From Durusdinium trenchii (lineage: Eukaryota; Sar; Dinophyceae; Suessiales; Symbiodiniaceae): a DNA stretch of 64,000 bases. Positions 9,157 through 21,151 of this stretch are shown one piece after another. A program made the translations under genes and the position numbers. Below the pieces are notes generated by a model that made no database searches, was not told the DNA's origin, and saw nothing but the letters and a program-made list of their open reading frames with translations. Position 1 is the stretch's first letter, and each line of letters starts with the position of its first letter. Location: assembly GCA_963970005.1 (NCBI GenBank), contig CAXAMN010022006.1, positions 69,347 through 133,346 of the forward strand, given 5' to 3'.

Positions 9157-9729
9157 TTGTCTTGGCTGGTTTCCGTCATGTCTTTCAAGGAAGTCTCTTG
9201 CACGATTTCGCAGTTTATCTATAACGATATTCTGGAATCCTTTGAGACTGAGGGAATTTTTGCGCAGCTCCATGGACCTTCTCTGGCTGTTTCACCACGA
9301 ATTTTGTTTCTGTGTCGTTTTCCTAGCATGGTCAATACGGAAAGATTCAGCCGCAACCTTTTTGTAGTTGGAGAAGATGAGTTTCAGAACATCTATGTCG
9401 CTGTCTCTGGCAAGCACCCGTTCGACATTTCTATTTTGTTTTCGTCCCTGTCTCTCTTGTTTTACGATTGGTATCTGATTGTCAGAATACGCTTTTGGAA
9501 ATTTTTGTCCAAGCTGGGTTTTCCTCTTGCAGTGTCCTTAGCCACTGCCTCAGGACCAAAGACCCTCTTACTGCATTTGTCTCTTGCCGAGCTACCCAGA
9601 TATAGTCCAAGCATTTCGTGTCAGCTTAGCCTCGTCTTGTCCTGCCTGAGCGGCATGTCAATGAAAGAAACCGTCTGTGCTCTTTTGCAATTTGTTTATA
9701 AGCTGGACAACCCATGCCGTGACACTTAA
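9157..9729 (+). CDS. Hypothetical ORF, 190 aa, doubtful
   Basis: An uninterrupted frame starts MSWLVSVMSFKEVSC and contains a hydrophobic stretch near residues 90-115. The segment SFKEVSCTISQFIYNDILES is echoed near the end as SMKETVCALLQFVYKLDN, so it contains an internal duplication. No family was recognised. It sits in a repeat-rich tract where long frames can arise by chance, so a real gene is uncertain. Confidence 0.2.
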   Translation: MSWLVSVMSFKEVSCTISQFIYNDILESFETEGIFAQLHGPSLAVSPRILFLCRFPSMVNTERFSRNLFVVGEDEFQNIYVAVSGKHPFDISILFSSLSLLFYDWYLIVRIRFWKFLSKLGFPLAVSLATASGPKTLLLHLSLAELPRYSPSISCQLSLVLSCLSGMSMKETVCALLQFVYKLDNPCRDT

Positions 9730-12520
9730 GACATTTTAAGTTTTGTCTTGCCAAGGCCGAGGCCTTCCCTTTAGAGATCTAGCGTCCCAACGAGCCCAAG
9801 GCAGACAGTTGCAGGGCATGATTTGCAAGATTTCCTTCTTAGTGCATGCAGTACTCAAGGTTTTCCTGTTTGCTGGTGGGGAGGCTGCAGGAAAACTAAA
9901 CCACCAATACTGTGACTCAAAACTTTTTATCTTGCAAGCTACAGGCGCAATATGTCGGCTCCTGCTGGTCACATGCAGCCACGAAATTCGGCCGTGCAAA
10001 TGATTTCTCGTTCCATCAATCTCTATTCTTTTTGGTTCATTTGGCGATGAAAGGTCTCATTGAAACGCCTGGCCTGCCCAAAGAGGACTCGCAAGACTCT
10101 ATCTTTTGAGCGTGCTGTACCTAAGCTATTCCTGTTTGCTGGTGGGGGGGCTGCAGGAAAACAGGACAACCCATGCCGTGACATTTAAGTTTTGTCTTGC
10201 AAAGGCCTTTCCTTTAGAGGCCTAGAGTCTCAGTGAGCCTAAGGCAGACTGTTGCAGAGCATGATCCAGAAGCACTGATCTGCCGTTCTATTAATCTTGA
10301 CGCTTTCGTTTTTGAATAATTGGAGATGAAGGGTCCCCAGCCGCAAAATTCGGCCGTGGAAACGTACTTTCACCAGCCATCCAGAAGCGCAGTTTTGCCG
10401 TTCCATCAAACTAAGAGCTTTCGCTTTTGTTTTATTGGGAATGAATCTGACGCCTGCCGCAGGGGATCCAGACATCTGAAACCTTTCGCCCTGAGCTGCG
10501 GCAAAGGCAGTGTTGACAAAGCAAGTGCAGACTTCTCAACTGCAACTTCGCTCCTTAAGGGCCAAGGCAAAAGGGAGCGTCCAAATAGACCTACCAACTT
10601 GGACTTCCGAGAAGCGCAGGGCCTCTGTACATTCGACCCTTCGCACGCCAAGGCGCCAGTCAGCGCCTACCTCGACCTACCCACTTGGACCTCCGAGAGG
10701 CGCAGGGCCTCTGTAAATTCGACCCTTCGTACGCCAAGGCGCCAGAAAACGCCTACTTCGACCTACCCACTTGGACTAGGCACAGGGCCTCTGTAAATTC
10801 GACCTTTCGTACGCCAAGGTGCCAGGGAGCGCCTACTTGGACCTGCCAACTTAGACCTCCGAGAGGCACAAGGCCTCTGTAAATTCGACCCTTCGTACGC
10901 CAAGGCGCCAGGGAGCGCCTACTTCGACCTACCCACTTGGACTAGGCACAGGGCCTCTGAAAATTCAACCTTTCGTACGCCAAGGTGCCAGGGAGTGCCT
11001 ACTTGGACCTGCCAACTTAGACCTCCGAGAGGCACAGGGCCTCTGTAAATTCGACCCTTCGCACGCCAAGGCGTCCATCCAAGAGGCGCAAGGCCTCTGT
11101 AAATTCGACCCTTCGCGCGCCAAGGCGTCAAGATGCGCCTACTTCGACCTACCCATGTTGACCTCTAAGAGGCGCAGGGCCTCTGTAAATTCGACTCTTC
11201 GCACGCCATGGCACCAAGGAGCGCCAACTTCAACCTACCTACTGGACCTCCGAGAGGCGCAGGGCCTCTGAAGTTTCACCAGCCAACTAGAAGCACAGTT
11301 GCCGTCCCATAGGCTGTCGTTTTTGTTTATTGGGGAATGAAGGATGTCAGTGAAATGCTTGGCCTGCCCAAGGCGGCCAGCCACAGGGTATGATCTGCAT
11401 GACTCTGTCCTTCGCGCGTGCTGTCCTTATAAGCTATTCCTGTCTGCTAGAGGGGGAGCTGCAGGAAAACAGGACAACCCATGCCGTGCCACCTAAGTTT
11501 TGTCTTGCAAAGCCCTTTCCTTCAGAGACCTCGAGTCCTAGAGAGCCTAAAGCTGACTGTTGTAGAGTATGATTGGCAAGGCTCCCTTCTTTGAGGATGC
11601 AGTGCTCAAGTTGTTCCTGTTTGTTGGTAGGGAGGCTTCAGGAAAACTAAACCACCAATACTGTGACTCAACTTTATTATTTCTCTATTCATTTGTCTTG
11701 CAAGCTGCAGGCGCAAATTTCGTCTATTGCCGGTCACATGCAGCCGCGAAGTTTGGTCGTGGCAATGTATATTCATCGGCTAATAGCCTTAAGTCCTTTC
11801 GTTCATCGCCTTGTGCCTTGGAGATTATCCTAAGTGTTGTCTCGAGTGTCGTTTTGCCGTTTTTGTCTACAGTCCGCAGTCTGCCCTTTCAAAGAGGTGA
11901 CCTCAGTCACTGTCCACAGTACGCCTGGCCATTCCTGTCTACTGGTGGGGGGGCAGCAGGAAAACTGGACAACTCATGCCGTTAAGCTGAAGCTGTGTCT
12001 TGCAAAGACCAAGGCCTTTCCTTCAGAGATCTTGAGTCTTAGCGAACCTAAAGCAGACTGTTGAAGGGTATGATTTGCAAGACTCCCTTCTTCGGGTATG
12101 CAGTACTCATGTTTTACCTGTTGGTTTGCAGGGAGGCTGCAAGAAATCTAAGCCACCAACACTGTGACTCACAGGTTGTTGTCTTGTAAGCTACGGGCGT
12201 AATTTGTCGTCTCCTGCTAAACTAATGCAGCCGCGAACTTGGGTTGTAGACACGTACATTTATCAGCCATCCAGAAGCACAGATTTGCCGTCCCATCAAT
12301 CTAAGTGCATTCGTGTTTGTTTCAGTAAGGATGAAGGGTATCAACCAAAAGGCTTTCGTCTTTGTCTATCAGGGAATGAAGGACATGCCGTGACACTTGA
12401 GTTTTGTCTTGCAGAGGCCTCTCCTTTAGAGACCTAGAGTCCCAGTGACCTAAAGCAGACTGTTGCAGAGCATGATTGGCAAGGCTCCCTTCTTTGAGTA
12501 TGCAGTACTCAAGTTGTTCA
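9730..12520 (+). repeat. Diverged higher-order repeat, units of roughly 400 bp
   Basis: The same ordered blocks recur about five times: CATGCCGTGACA, TTTTGTCTTGC, CCTTTCCTTTAGAGA, GCAGACTGTTGCAG (near 9802, 10245, 11549, 12053 and 12450), then TTCCTGTTTGCTGGTGG with GCTGCAGGAAAA, and ACCACCAATACTGTGACTC. Copies differ by many substitutions and indels. The array is interrupted by the minisatellite at 10583-11275. The TTTCCTG and CAGGAAA segments within each unit can pair. No coding capacity is convincing. Confidence 0.75.
10583..11275 (+). repeat. Minisatellite, 79-87 bp unit, about eight copies
   Basis: The unit runs CGACCTACCCACTTGGAC, CTCCGAGAGGCGCAGGGCCTC, TGTAAATTCGACC, CTTCGTACGCCAAGGCGCCA. 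Spacing between CCACTTGG-type marks is 86, 79 and 87 bases; short units lack about 7 bases in the GAGGCGCAGG part. Each unit holds a small GAGGC/GCCTC stem. Frames through it encode only repetitive peptide and are not treated as genes. Confidence 0.9.
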
Positions 12521-12660
12521 GAAGTATAGGCTTGCCGTCTTATCAACCTAAACGAATTGGTAAATATAAAGAGTGTGTTGCTCCAATTGAGCAGACAAAC
12601 AGGAGGAGCATTTCTCAGTTTCAGCCCAATGAACTGCACGCTCTACGCATCGTTTTAACT

Positions 12661-13088
12661 CCAGGAGGTGTAAGTAACGCAAGGTTTAGGAAGAGAACCA
12701 TGGCATGCTTCACGCTTCCTGTGTTCATACCAGGATCTGGTGGCCAACTTCCAATGTCTAAATCCCTTATGTCGAAGCCCTTGAGGCCACTCATTCCTGA
12801 TAGATTGGCTTCAGCAGTGGAAGGGAAAAGTATCGATGAGACTGCGAGTAATAGAACAGACTCAGGGTTAACGTATTGAAGTAGATGATTTTGGCATGGA
12901 TGCTAAGGTTAGCTCTACAATTTCGCATGCTGTCTCCACCGGAGCACGTGCGTTTGTTGTCGTACCTCTTATGATCTACGCGATTATTCATTCCAGGAGG
13001 TGTAAACAATGCATGGATTAGGGAGGGCCCTGTCATGCTTAGCGCTTCCTGGTTCATACCAGGATCTTGTGGCCAACTTCCAATGTCG
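12661..13088 (+). repeat. Pair of about 100-bp direct repeats
   Basis: 12661-12760 and 12992-13088 share CCAGGAGGTGTAA, GCATGCTT/TCATGCTTAGCGCTTCCT, GTTCATACCAGGATCT and GTGGCCAACTTCCAATGTC in the same order. About 230 bases lie between them. No gene is recognised here. Confidence 0.75.
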
Positions 13089-13247
13089 AGAAGGACGTGA
13101 TCGGGGAATCACTGATGCCTCCATTGGTGGCCATGACTTTCAACAAATTGCCTGCCAACAGTGTCTAAACCTTTCGCTGCAAGTGAGCTAGGTGAGAACC
13201 TCAGTTTCGTCTGGGGGAGTCTGCACTCAGCCAATCTTGGCGCAAAG

Positions 13248-14157
13248 TACCATGCTAGGGAATATTTCGGTTTCACCTGTTTCACCAGGTCCATGCAGGT
13301 CTGTAGGTTGCCTGCAGCTACGTTTGTTTGCAATGTCCACCACCTCCGTGCCCTTGACCGGCCACAGTCGCCTTTGCTAGTGCACGGACATGGCCTGAGC
13401 TCATCAGAGCCATATCGTAAATGTCAAGTAGCAAGTGCGCCACACCAAAGCAATCCGACTGCCCTCTCCAAAGGAGAGAAGTGTTAGCCAGGTGTCGTCA
13501 CTGCTCAGAGACCAACATGCCCACATTTGTACAACAGGCTGCACGCAGCTGCAACAACTCTGCCTTTCCCGCACTTTGAGGATCATAGAGCAAGAAGCCT
13601 TTCCTAAGTGTACCTCGCTACAGGAGGTCTCCATCCCACCATCCCTGCTTTATATTGCGCGACGTGCTTTTGCAGGTTGCACGCAACTTCGAGCAATACG
13701 CAAGCAAGGAAAAAGTAAAACATGGCGAGGGACATATGCCCGACCCAATGCCTTTGACAAATGTGAGCAACTCGATCAGCCCAAATGGCTCCGATTTTTG
13801 CCGGCCGATGCCAATGATTTATGGAGAGAAGACTTTCTAGAACCTGCGCCAAAGGCCAGCAATGCTGTCGCGGCGGGAATGGTGCATAAGCACTCTGCCA
13901 GGAAGGTACGTCAAGTGAAATGTGCAAACATTGAGTAGAGTCGCCAACTTGTTTTCGACATTCACGATACAGTGAGCCAATAGGAATGAGAGCCTTAGCT
14001 CCTCGTTCCCAACAGGCGGGTGGTAGAGAGTGGCAATGGAGGATGCCCAGGGGGAACCTTAGTTCCCTCTGTTGATGTCCGACATTACCAATTTTGTACA
14101 AAGAGGCACATATACCATGCTAGGATAATCACGGTCTCACCTGTTTCACACGGGCCT
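13248..14157 (+). repeat. Two copies of a short promoter-like or repeat block
   Basis: TACCATGCTAGG followed by AAT, CGGT and TCACCTGTTTCAC occurs at about 13248-13285 and 14113-14150; a weaker third copy (GTCTCACTTGTTTCACCC) lies near 14656. The two main copies flank the LRR fragment at 13435-13938. They may be ends of a repeat containing it. Confidence 0.5.
13435..13938 (+). CDS. BspA-type leucine-rich repeat (LRR_5) protein fragment
   Basis: Two and a half repeats of the BspA/LRR_5 type are visible at residues ~35-90: GCTQLQQLCLS, LRIIEQEAFPKCTSLQEVS, IPPSLLYIARRAF and AGCTQLRAI. The hallmarks are AF-x-x-C-x-x-L followed by IP-x-x-L-x-x-I. Such repeats act in protein binding and are frequent in dinoflagellate and other protist proteins. 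The C-terminal 80 residues are basic and unrecognised. The frame begins with GTG and no clear ATG, so this is probably an exon or truncated copy rather than a whole gene. Confidence 0.55.
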   Translation: MRHTKAIRLPSPKERSVSQVSSLLRDQHAHICTTGCTQLQQLCLSRTLRIIEQEAFPKCTSLQEVSIPPSLLYIARRAFAGCTQLRAIRKQGKSKTWRGTYARPNAFDKCEQLDQPKWLRFLPADANDLWREDFLEPAPKASNAVAAGMVHKHSARKVRQVKCANIE

Positions 14158-14751
14158 TGCACGCAACAGGACAATGCTTTTGCAATGACGCAGCATTTGT
14201 CAAGGTTAGGGCACACCCCGTTCTGGCACCTTTGTGCGCCGAAGGGTGCAGAGATGACCTCCCTTCGGGGGGGTGAGCCTTTCGCACCCTTACCTGCAGG
14301 CTTTCGTTGTTTGCTATGGCCGCCACTGCCTGAACACTACCAACTACTATGCCTCTTGACTTGTATGTGCAACCAGTTGCAAGGGTTGTGCTACAAGAAA
14401 GGATTTTTCCACGGCATGATCTGCATAGCAACCACTGATCCACTTAGGCAAGGATCAGACCTGCGTTAGAGCATACCAATGCCCGGGACTTGCATTGTGA
14501 CCAGGTTTTTGCCATCTGTGCAGTGGCCGCTGGTCACTGGTAATAGTGATGTGAAGTCCATTTGACGACTTCGTTGAGATTTTGCTAGAGCACAAACCCT
14601 CGCTGCCATGCTCTTCTTTCGTGAATTCAGGCCCATAGATAGTCAGCAGTCATCGTCTCACTTGTTTCACCCTAGTACAGAGGAAATACTACTTGGTGGT
14701 GGAGTCTCGGCCTGTGGGCTGTGGTTGGTTTTGTTTGGTTTGTTGTTGGGT

Positions 14752-14850
14752 TGTCTTTGTCCTTTTCTCCACCATCTGATTGTATTTCCCTTCCTTCAGT
14801 GATGACCTGGGCACCATGCCCGCACGGCGTCCGTACTCGTGGAAAAAAAA
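14752..14850 (+). repeat. Dispersed repeat, inverted partner of 7541-7621
   Basis: It matches the complement of 7541-7621 and ends in an A-run just after the GTACTCGTGG block. The remainder of 13939-15041 holds no recognisable gene. Confidence 0.7.
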
Positions 14851-15041
14851 AAGTACAACGCCAAGAACAGGGGTTCTTTACTATTGCTGCATGATTGGTT
14901 TGTCCGGTTGCTTTCACGGCACTGTCTCAGTGTGTAAGCGCCAACTTGCGAGGTGCAGGAACAGGTCAGTGGGTGACTCGCGGCTAAGCTCTGCACAAGC
15001 TCTCAGACACTCGCACCCTTTTCTCACACTAGCCAAACGAA

Positions 15042-15386
15042 TTGGCCTTGGGCCAAAACATATCCCGTAGCACTAAACCACACAAAGAATTCACGAAAAC
15101 ATATCAAAAGTCTCTTAAAGCATCTCCACACACAAAGAACTCTGTTTCAAAACTTCCAACTGCGCTACAAGTCGCTTTCAAACACAACCGCCAGGTTCCA
15201 AATCTTTCACAAACAAACTTAAACGAAATTTGTGCATCGCAAACTGAAAGCATCAAGCGAGGTGGACATCCTGACATGGAATTTCTTCACACTGGCGTTT
15301 CTTCATTGCTCTACAAGGATGTCCTCTCAAAGGTTCGGTGCGGACCCTCTCTTATCACTGGCAGGAAGATTTGGCTGAGTCCCTTC
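15042..15386 (+). CDS. Unrecognised ORF interrupted by copia element 1
   Basis: A 115-codon frame starting MALGQNISRSTKPH runs into the 5' LTR of the element. With the element and one copy of its target duplication removed, the frame stays open on the far side from 26097, first residues LVFFRSRLALWKW, into the 26.3-kb minisatellite. That suggests the insertion landed in an open frame, but no domain is recognisable on either side and coding status is weak. Confidence 0.25.
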
Positions 15387-15791
15387 TGTGAAAAGTGTGG
15401 GTAGCACGCCTGCACAGTGTGTGGATCACCAGTACCTCTTTGTAGTGGAACTTTTTCGTTCTCTGTCCTTGGGGTTGGAGCTGAGTAGGGATCTTCCTTT
15501 TGCTGACCACCTCAGCCGGACCAGTGGAATGTGACCAGAAGTGGCCAGAAGCATGTCTAGAGAAGCCCTAAGTAAAGAGCTGTAGCACTTGAGATGAGCT
15601 GTGTGTAGCCCAGCTTTGCTTGAGAGTGTTTGGAGATGCTTTCTTGTACTTTCAGTGTGTTTTGGATGACTGTGACCAGTCAGACCTCTTTAGAGAAGAG
15701 AAGGACGAACAGACATACAGTCAAACCGACTGTTATGTTTGGCTCAAGAGCGGGGTTCGCAAAAGATCGCACACGCTTCCGTGTTTTCACA
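15387..15791 (+). repeat. 5' LTR of copia element 1
   Basis: It aligns over its whole length with 25670-26091. The differences are scattered substitutions plus a roughly 17-base segment (around CCTGGAGTGTGTTTG) present only in the 3' copy, so the insertion is not recent. About 45 bases before its end it carries TTTGGCTCAAG, identical to the last 11 bases of the dinoflagellate spliced leader. Confidence 0.93.
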
Positions 15792-15803
15792 TGGTAGCGG
15801 AGC
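15792..15803 (+). promoter_or_regulatory. Primer-binding site of copia element 1
   Basis: TGGTAGCGGAGC abuts the LTR end with no spacer. It would pair with a tRNA 3' end GCTCCGCTACCA, reminiscent of initiator tRNA-Met sites used by copia elements. The same 12 bases occur at 55732 and 60423 next to other copia elements. Confidence 0.85.
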
Positions 15804-15894
15804 TCCGAGGATCCTAAGGGTGAGGGGCAGACGCTTGCGAGAAGAGTTTTTTGAGTTGAGAAGGGTTTGTAGAAACCTGCACCTTTTTTGAGCC

Positions 15895-17345
15895 ATGGCC
15901 GACCAGACGTCGCCAACTCCGATGAGTCCTGTGACTTTTGGACCCACTGTCATTCCCAGTGAGCGAGTGCAGAGCCTGGAGTGTCGAGTAGCGATGTTGG
16001 AGCAACAAGGATTCCTTTGATTGCACCCGATCCTGTTTTGTCGACTTCTTCGTATGAGTGTCAACGAAGTGGTGAACAGATTGATCCTTTGCAGACTAGT
16101 GATCCTTGGTTGTCTTTCTATTCAGGGCCTGGTAGTCAGCAAGCTTTGAGAGATGCTTTGTGGGGAACTTATGGTCCTACTACTACACAGCTAGCAGCTA
16201 TGCCGAGAACTTTGAATTTGCCACAGTCATGTTCGCATGTTGGTGATAGGTTGCAGCCTGGAGGTGTCTTGACAGGAGGTCAGGATCAGTTGGGAGCGCC
16301 TGTTCAACAAGAAGGTGGGCAGCAATCTCAGCAGCCGAGTTTTGTGCCGGGACAAGGTTTTTCTGGACAGAACGATAGTGGACATGGTGTTTCTTTTGGT
16401 TTGCCACCTGGATGGGATCAGAATTTGCCGACAGTAGGAGCAGATGGTTTGCCTTTTTCTGGACCTTCAAGGTCTCCTCCCCCAGTTGATCCTTTGTTGA
16501 CTGGTTTGATGAATCAACAACTGCAATTGGGACAAGCAATGATGGAGGTTTTGAGACGACAGCAACAACAGCAACCTCAGCAACAAGCCCAGCAACAACA
16601 ACCACAAGTTGGTGTTCAAGACCGTGAACGACTCACCATGGACACCAAGTGGATTCCTGGAATGCCCATGCCATCTTACAAGCAGTGGGTGAGCAGGTCT
16701 AGGGAACTTTCAGGGTTCAGAGATTGGGCAGAAAAGCTGGGAGGTTGGTTGTGTCTCATTCACGACCGATATGGACCAGAATTGAGAGAGGCATTGCGCA
16801 TGGAACAACCCATTGTTTTGCAAGGAGCTGATCAGGAGCTCAGAGCAAGGAGATTGTTCCATCTGATCCAGCAAGCATTCACTGGATACCCAAAGATTGA
16901 ACACATCATTCGAAATCAGATCATGGCCCGTGGGGCAGCTGATGCGAATGGTTATGAACTGTTCAGGCTGATTCGACGTGAGTTTTCCATTTACAGTAGG
17001 CAGGAGGCACTTTACTACAGAGAGCTTGTTTTGAAGTTCACTGTCAAGAAACCTTCGATTGATGGTTTGATTGATGGGCTTCGAGAGATCCAGACCGAGA
17101 TCGAATCATTTCACAGTATGCTTGAGGCAAGTGTGATGGCCAGAGCATTGGTTGATTTGAGGATCAATGAGGGGGATCAGTTTTTGCTGTATTTGAGGAA
17201 TTTGCCTGAAAAGGTGTCAGAACATGTCCAACTCATCAGCGGTGCAGGGACTGTCCAGCAGCTTTGGCGAGCAGTGACTGAGTATTACATTCGCAGTCGT
17301 GCCACTGGAACTATGGAGAGGGCACATGCTGTTCAGGGTTTCTCC
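15895..17345 (+). pseudogene. Gag of copia element 1 (frameshifted)
   Basis: A good start (AGCCATGGCC, ATG at 15895) opens a frame that stops after 41 codons; near 16010 the reading moves to another frame, open from 15981 to 17477. That frame holds a Gln-rich tract (~16557-16605), then the capsid-like core with MPSYKQWVSRSREL, RRLFHLIQQAFTGYPKIE and LLYLRNLPEKVSEHVQL. The zinc knuckles that normally end Gag are in the next frame. The protein would package element RNA. The two shifts could be mutations or, less likely at 17350, programmed frameshifting. Confidence 0.8.
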
Positions 17346-18872
17346 TATTCGAAGCAAGGGTTGTTTCAACTGCGGAGACCCTGGCCATATGCAATCAGAG
17401 TGCCCCAAACCCAAGCGCTGCAAACACTGCGGGAAGAGCGGCCATGTGGCCTCAGATTGTTGGGAGAAGCATCCTGACAAGCGACCATCCAAAAAGGATG
17501 GAGCAGACCCTGTGAAGAAGCCTTTTCCAACCAAAGGCAAGGGAAAAGGAAAAGGAAAGAGCAAGGGCAAGGGCAAGGGAAAGAGAAACAAGCTTCGAGA
17601 ACTAGAGGACGGTGAAGAGTGGGAAGCTGAAGAGGAAGGTGAAGACCCCGAGGTCGATGAAGACCAAGACGAAGTCGCAATGACGGTTCTTGCGAGGAGT
17701 ACTGAGAGTACTGAAGGGGTAGGAGCCTCCACAAGCGAGCCTGTAGTGCACAGCGTCACTCATCCTCTTGAGTACTTGTTGAGTACTCAGGGCTTGGGAA
17801 AGGATCTCAAGACCCACTGGCTTGTAGACTCAGGTGCCACTTGCCACATTGTTGCTGAGGAATGGTTGAAGCTTTACAAGGTGAAGCATTGGTACCAAGG
17901 CTCAGCTCCAATCCTGAGAGGTGCAGGGGATCATATTCTTCCCACTGCAGGGATGGTAGACCTTGAGTTCAAGGTAGGTAAAGTCCCTGTAGTCATGCAG
18001 CGAGTAGTGGTGGCGCGGATCAAGCTGAATGTCATTAGCTGTTATGCTCTGTCTGAGACTGGTTGGTGGACCAAGTTAGGAGGAGCCCGCGAAAGCATCT
18101 TGGAAAATGGTCAGGGGACCACTTTTCCACTGAGGATATGTGAGCGTGCTTGGTGGCTGAAGGTTGATCTGATTTCAAAGCCTAGTCAGGCCAGACGCGG
18201 AGGCAAAGCGACCAAAGGTCCTGCTCCAATGGAGGTTGATGAGGTGAAAGGTCCCCCATCGAATCCAGAAGAAGAGATCAGAGAGACCCAGACACCTGAA
18301 GCACGAAGCACTGAGAGTACGGTCACACCACATACACAGTACAGAAACGACAGAAACGAGAGTGAAACGCAAAACGATGCAGTGACTGAACAGGCACGAC
18401 CAGTTTCTAAGGCAGGGAAGTCCAGAACTAAGGGTCGAGAAGTGAGGAGCACTCAGCCTGGCTCTTTGCAGTCGTTTTCGTGTGTGTGTCGTATGTTTCG
18501 TTTTTGTGGTGATGAGCCTGTTTCGTTTCCAACTTTGTCTTTTGATGATGAGCCCGATACGTTTGAGAAGGGGAATGAGGATGATCAGAGAGATTTTGCC
18601 TCTTTCACTTCCGAGTTTGACGCCTGGGAGGTAGAGTCGAACTCTTCTTTTGTGAGCTGTGAGAGCCAGTTTTTGGATTTTGACTTCTTTTCCGAAGGTC
18701 CGGACGAGGATCCGGAGGCTTTTTCGGAGGTTTTTGGGAGATCTGAGACGGATTTTGCTTCCTTGCTTGCGTTTTGGAGGAACCAAGAAGGGTTACCGGA
18801 GGTTTCGGAGGAGGCCGAGCGTGTCCGGATGTTCCGTGGGTTGCCGAAAACCGTTGATGTTGAGAGTGATGC
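17346..18872 (+). pseudogene. Zinc knuckles and aspartic protease of copia element 1
   Basis: Two CCHC knuckles open the frame: CFNCGDPGHMQSEC (17362-17403) and CKHCGKSGHVASDC (~17419-17460), followed by a Lys/Gly-rich tract. The retropepsin motif LVDSGATCH is at ~17821-17847. A long acidic linker rich in Glu, Asp and Phe follows. The reading then continues in another frame near 18875. The protease would cut the Gag-Pol polyprotein. Confidence 0.88.
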
Positions 18873-19440
18873 ATGGAGCAGTACACTCCTTCCATTCCCG
18901 ATCAGGTTGGTCCGGAGGCGGAGGCCGAAGGTCCGATGGTTGAGGCAGGTTCCGAGGTTGATGAACCACCTGGGGAGTTGCCCCATTATGATCCTGAAGG
19001 TCCACATTCGTCGGATTTGGAGGATCCATCACCCGAGCTGGAAGGCAGTTTGTTGTATGAGCATGAGTGTCGAGGACATTGGCCGTATGATCGAGGGTGT
19101 GATGCGTGTGTTCAGGCAAGAGGTCGGACGCCCGCACGGAGACGAAAGGACCAGGAGTCAAGCACATGTGATCTTGCAGCTGACATCATGTTTGTAGGTG
19201 GAAGGCACTGGAAGGTGTTGGTTCTGCTCATGATTCAGACTGGCATGATTGGTATGGTGGTTTTAGGTGGTGACCGGGAGAAGGACGTGAAGTCCACTGT
19301 CTCTGTTTTGAATGAGATCGGTGTTGGAGGTTTGTTTTTGGAAGTGGCCACTGACAATGAAGCCTACTTGCTGAACCTGATGCAGAGGTCTCTGAGAGAG
19401 TCCAACTGTCGAGGCTTCCATTGGGGAACATTTCAGAGAA
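18873..19440 (+). pseudogene. Integrase N-terminal and core part, copia element 1
   Basis: The zinc-binding domain is seen in HECRGHWPYDRGCDAC (H-x4-H and C-x2-C, ~19060-19107), followed by the catalytic core: the first Asp in LAADIMFVGG (~19177) and the second in EVATDNEAYLLNL. The frame stops soon after (19463) and the third acidic residue is in the next frame. The enzyme would insert the cDNA into the host genome. Confidence 0.82.
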
Positions 19441-21151
19441 TCGTCCACAGGCCAAGGGTGTAGAACGTGCTGTGGGGATCATGAAAGAAGGTTTGTTCAC
19501 CAATTGGTTGGCTTTGGAAGCTCATTTAGGCATGAGGTTGGCTTTGGAATCACCTCTGATGGGGTATCTGGTTGGGTACACCTATAGGACCTTCAATGGT
19601 TTTTGTGAGCGCAGGTGGGGTGGCACTCCTTTGGAATCTCTGAGAGAGAAGAGGGGAGGTCAGATACCACGAACGTTTCCTTTTGGGATCATGGGTTTTG
19701 TGAAGCCAGTTCATGCACAGAAGTGGCAAGGCCAGAGGATGGTACTTGGTGCTTATCTGGGGGCCAGGTACAGCACAGGTGGTGGTTGTTTGGTTTACCC
19801 TGTTTCTGTTGACTCCACTGGAGTGAGGGAAGTGATCAAGGGTCACACTTTCAGAGTTAGGGACCAATCACCATGGTATGACGTGAACGTCTTGTTTCCT
19901 CTGCTTGCGGGTGCTTATGTTGATCCCAGAAGTGGCGAACAAGCTCTTCCTCCGCCACCAGTTCATGATCCGGAGAGGTCAGTGAAGAGGCCACTTGAGG
20001 ATTCAGGTGGTGCAGGTGCAGGTGGGGAGGTTGCAGGTGAAGAAGGGGATGGAGACATGGAGGTCGAAATTCCTTTGCCAGATGGGAGCTTAGCTCCAGA
20101 AGGGGGTGGAGAACCTATGGACCTTGACATGATCTTGGATCGAGTCATCCAGCATGCCCAGAACGAGGCAATGAATGAGTTCTTGGCAGGTACCTCCAGG
20201 TGTGATGAGGTTGTGGGTGAAGTCGAGGCAGAGGGTCAAGGTTCTTCCATCTCTGTCCAGTTTGGGGGAAACCAAATCGATGTACAGATCGCTGAGGGTG
20301 TGTGCGATGAGTTGACAGGGCACCCCATAGCGCATGACCAGGTTGTTGAAGGCATTCGCACAGAAATGGCGCAACTGGAGACATTGGAAGTTGGTGCCAC
20401 CTATCCTGAGAAGAAGGGTCGCACCATCGCAGTTGAGCATGAAGTGCAAATCCTCACGGCGAGGTGGGTTTTTACCCAGAAAACTGCGATCCTCTGTCGT
20501 GCCCGGTTGGTCGTTCGCGACTATGCCTCTGGTGCGGAAAGCGCTTTTCGATCTGGCATCTATGCCCCAACAAGTAGTTTAGATTCACTGCGAGTGGTCC
20601 TTGCCTTCTCAGTGGTTGAAAGCATGAGCCTTCTTACAGCTGACGTGTCGACAGCGTTCATGTATGCACCTGTTGAAGCCGATGCGTGTGATTTGGTTTT
20701 GCTTCCTGCGAACATCACTGTGAAGGGCCAACGAGTCATCTTGTGGCTGAGAAAGGCCATGAATGGCTTGAGACGTGCTCCATTGTTGTGGTTCTTAGAG
20801 CTTCAGAGGACAATCCGTGACTTGGGCGGAGACGAGACCTTTGAATCAACGTTGTTCAGAGTGAAGACCGACACCCAGTTTTTGTTGGTTCTTGTTTACG
20901 TTGACGACTTGCTAATAGCCAGCAATGACGTTGAAGGAGGTGAGAACTTCTTGCGCGCGCTTCAAAAGATCTGGAAAATCAAACGCACGGGAAGTATTCC
21001 GTCTGGGAAGAAAGGACTCCTTGAATTCTTAGGCCGCGCAATCTACAGGCTCCACGATGCCGAGCTACATGGAGGGAATCTTCGTGTCTTGGGAAGAGAA
21101 GCTCAAAGAATCCACTGGTTCGGCTATGCCCAAACTGGAGGAGCTGCTTAA
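19421..21151 (+). pseudogene. Integrase C-terminal part and reverse transcriptase, copia element 1
   Basis: The frame resumes with SENRPQAKGVERAVG, carrying the third catalytic integrase residue (Glu), then a variable Gly/Glu-rich linker. The RT of copia type follows: ARLVVRDYA, SGIYAPTSSLDSLR, LTADVSTAFMYAPVEA (catalytic Asp), LWLRKAMNGLRRAP and LVLVYVDDLLIAS (YVDD, ~20896-20910). All catalytic Asp residues are kept. The frame is lost near 21055, just before the RT connection region. Confidence 0.9.
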
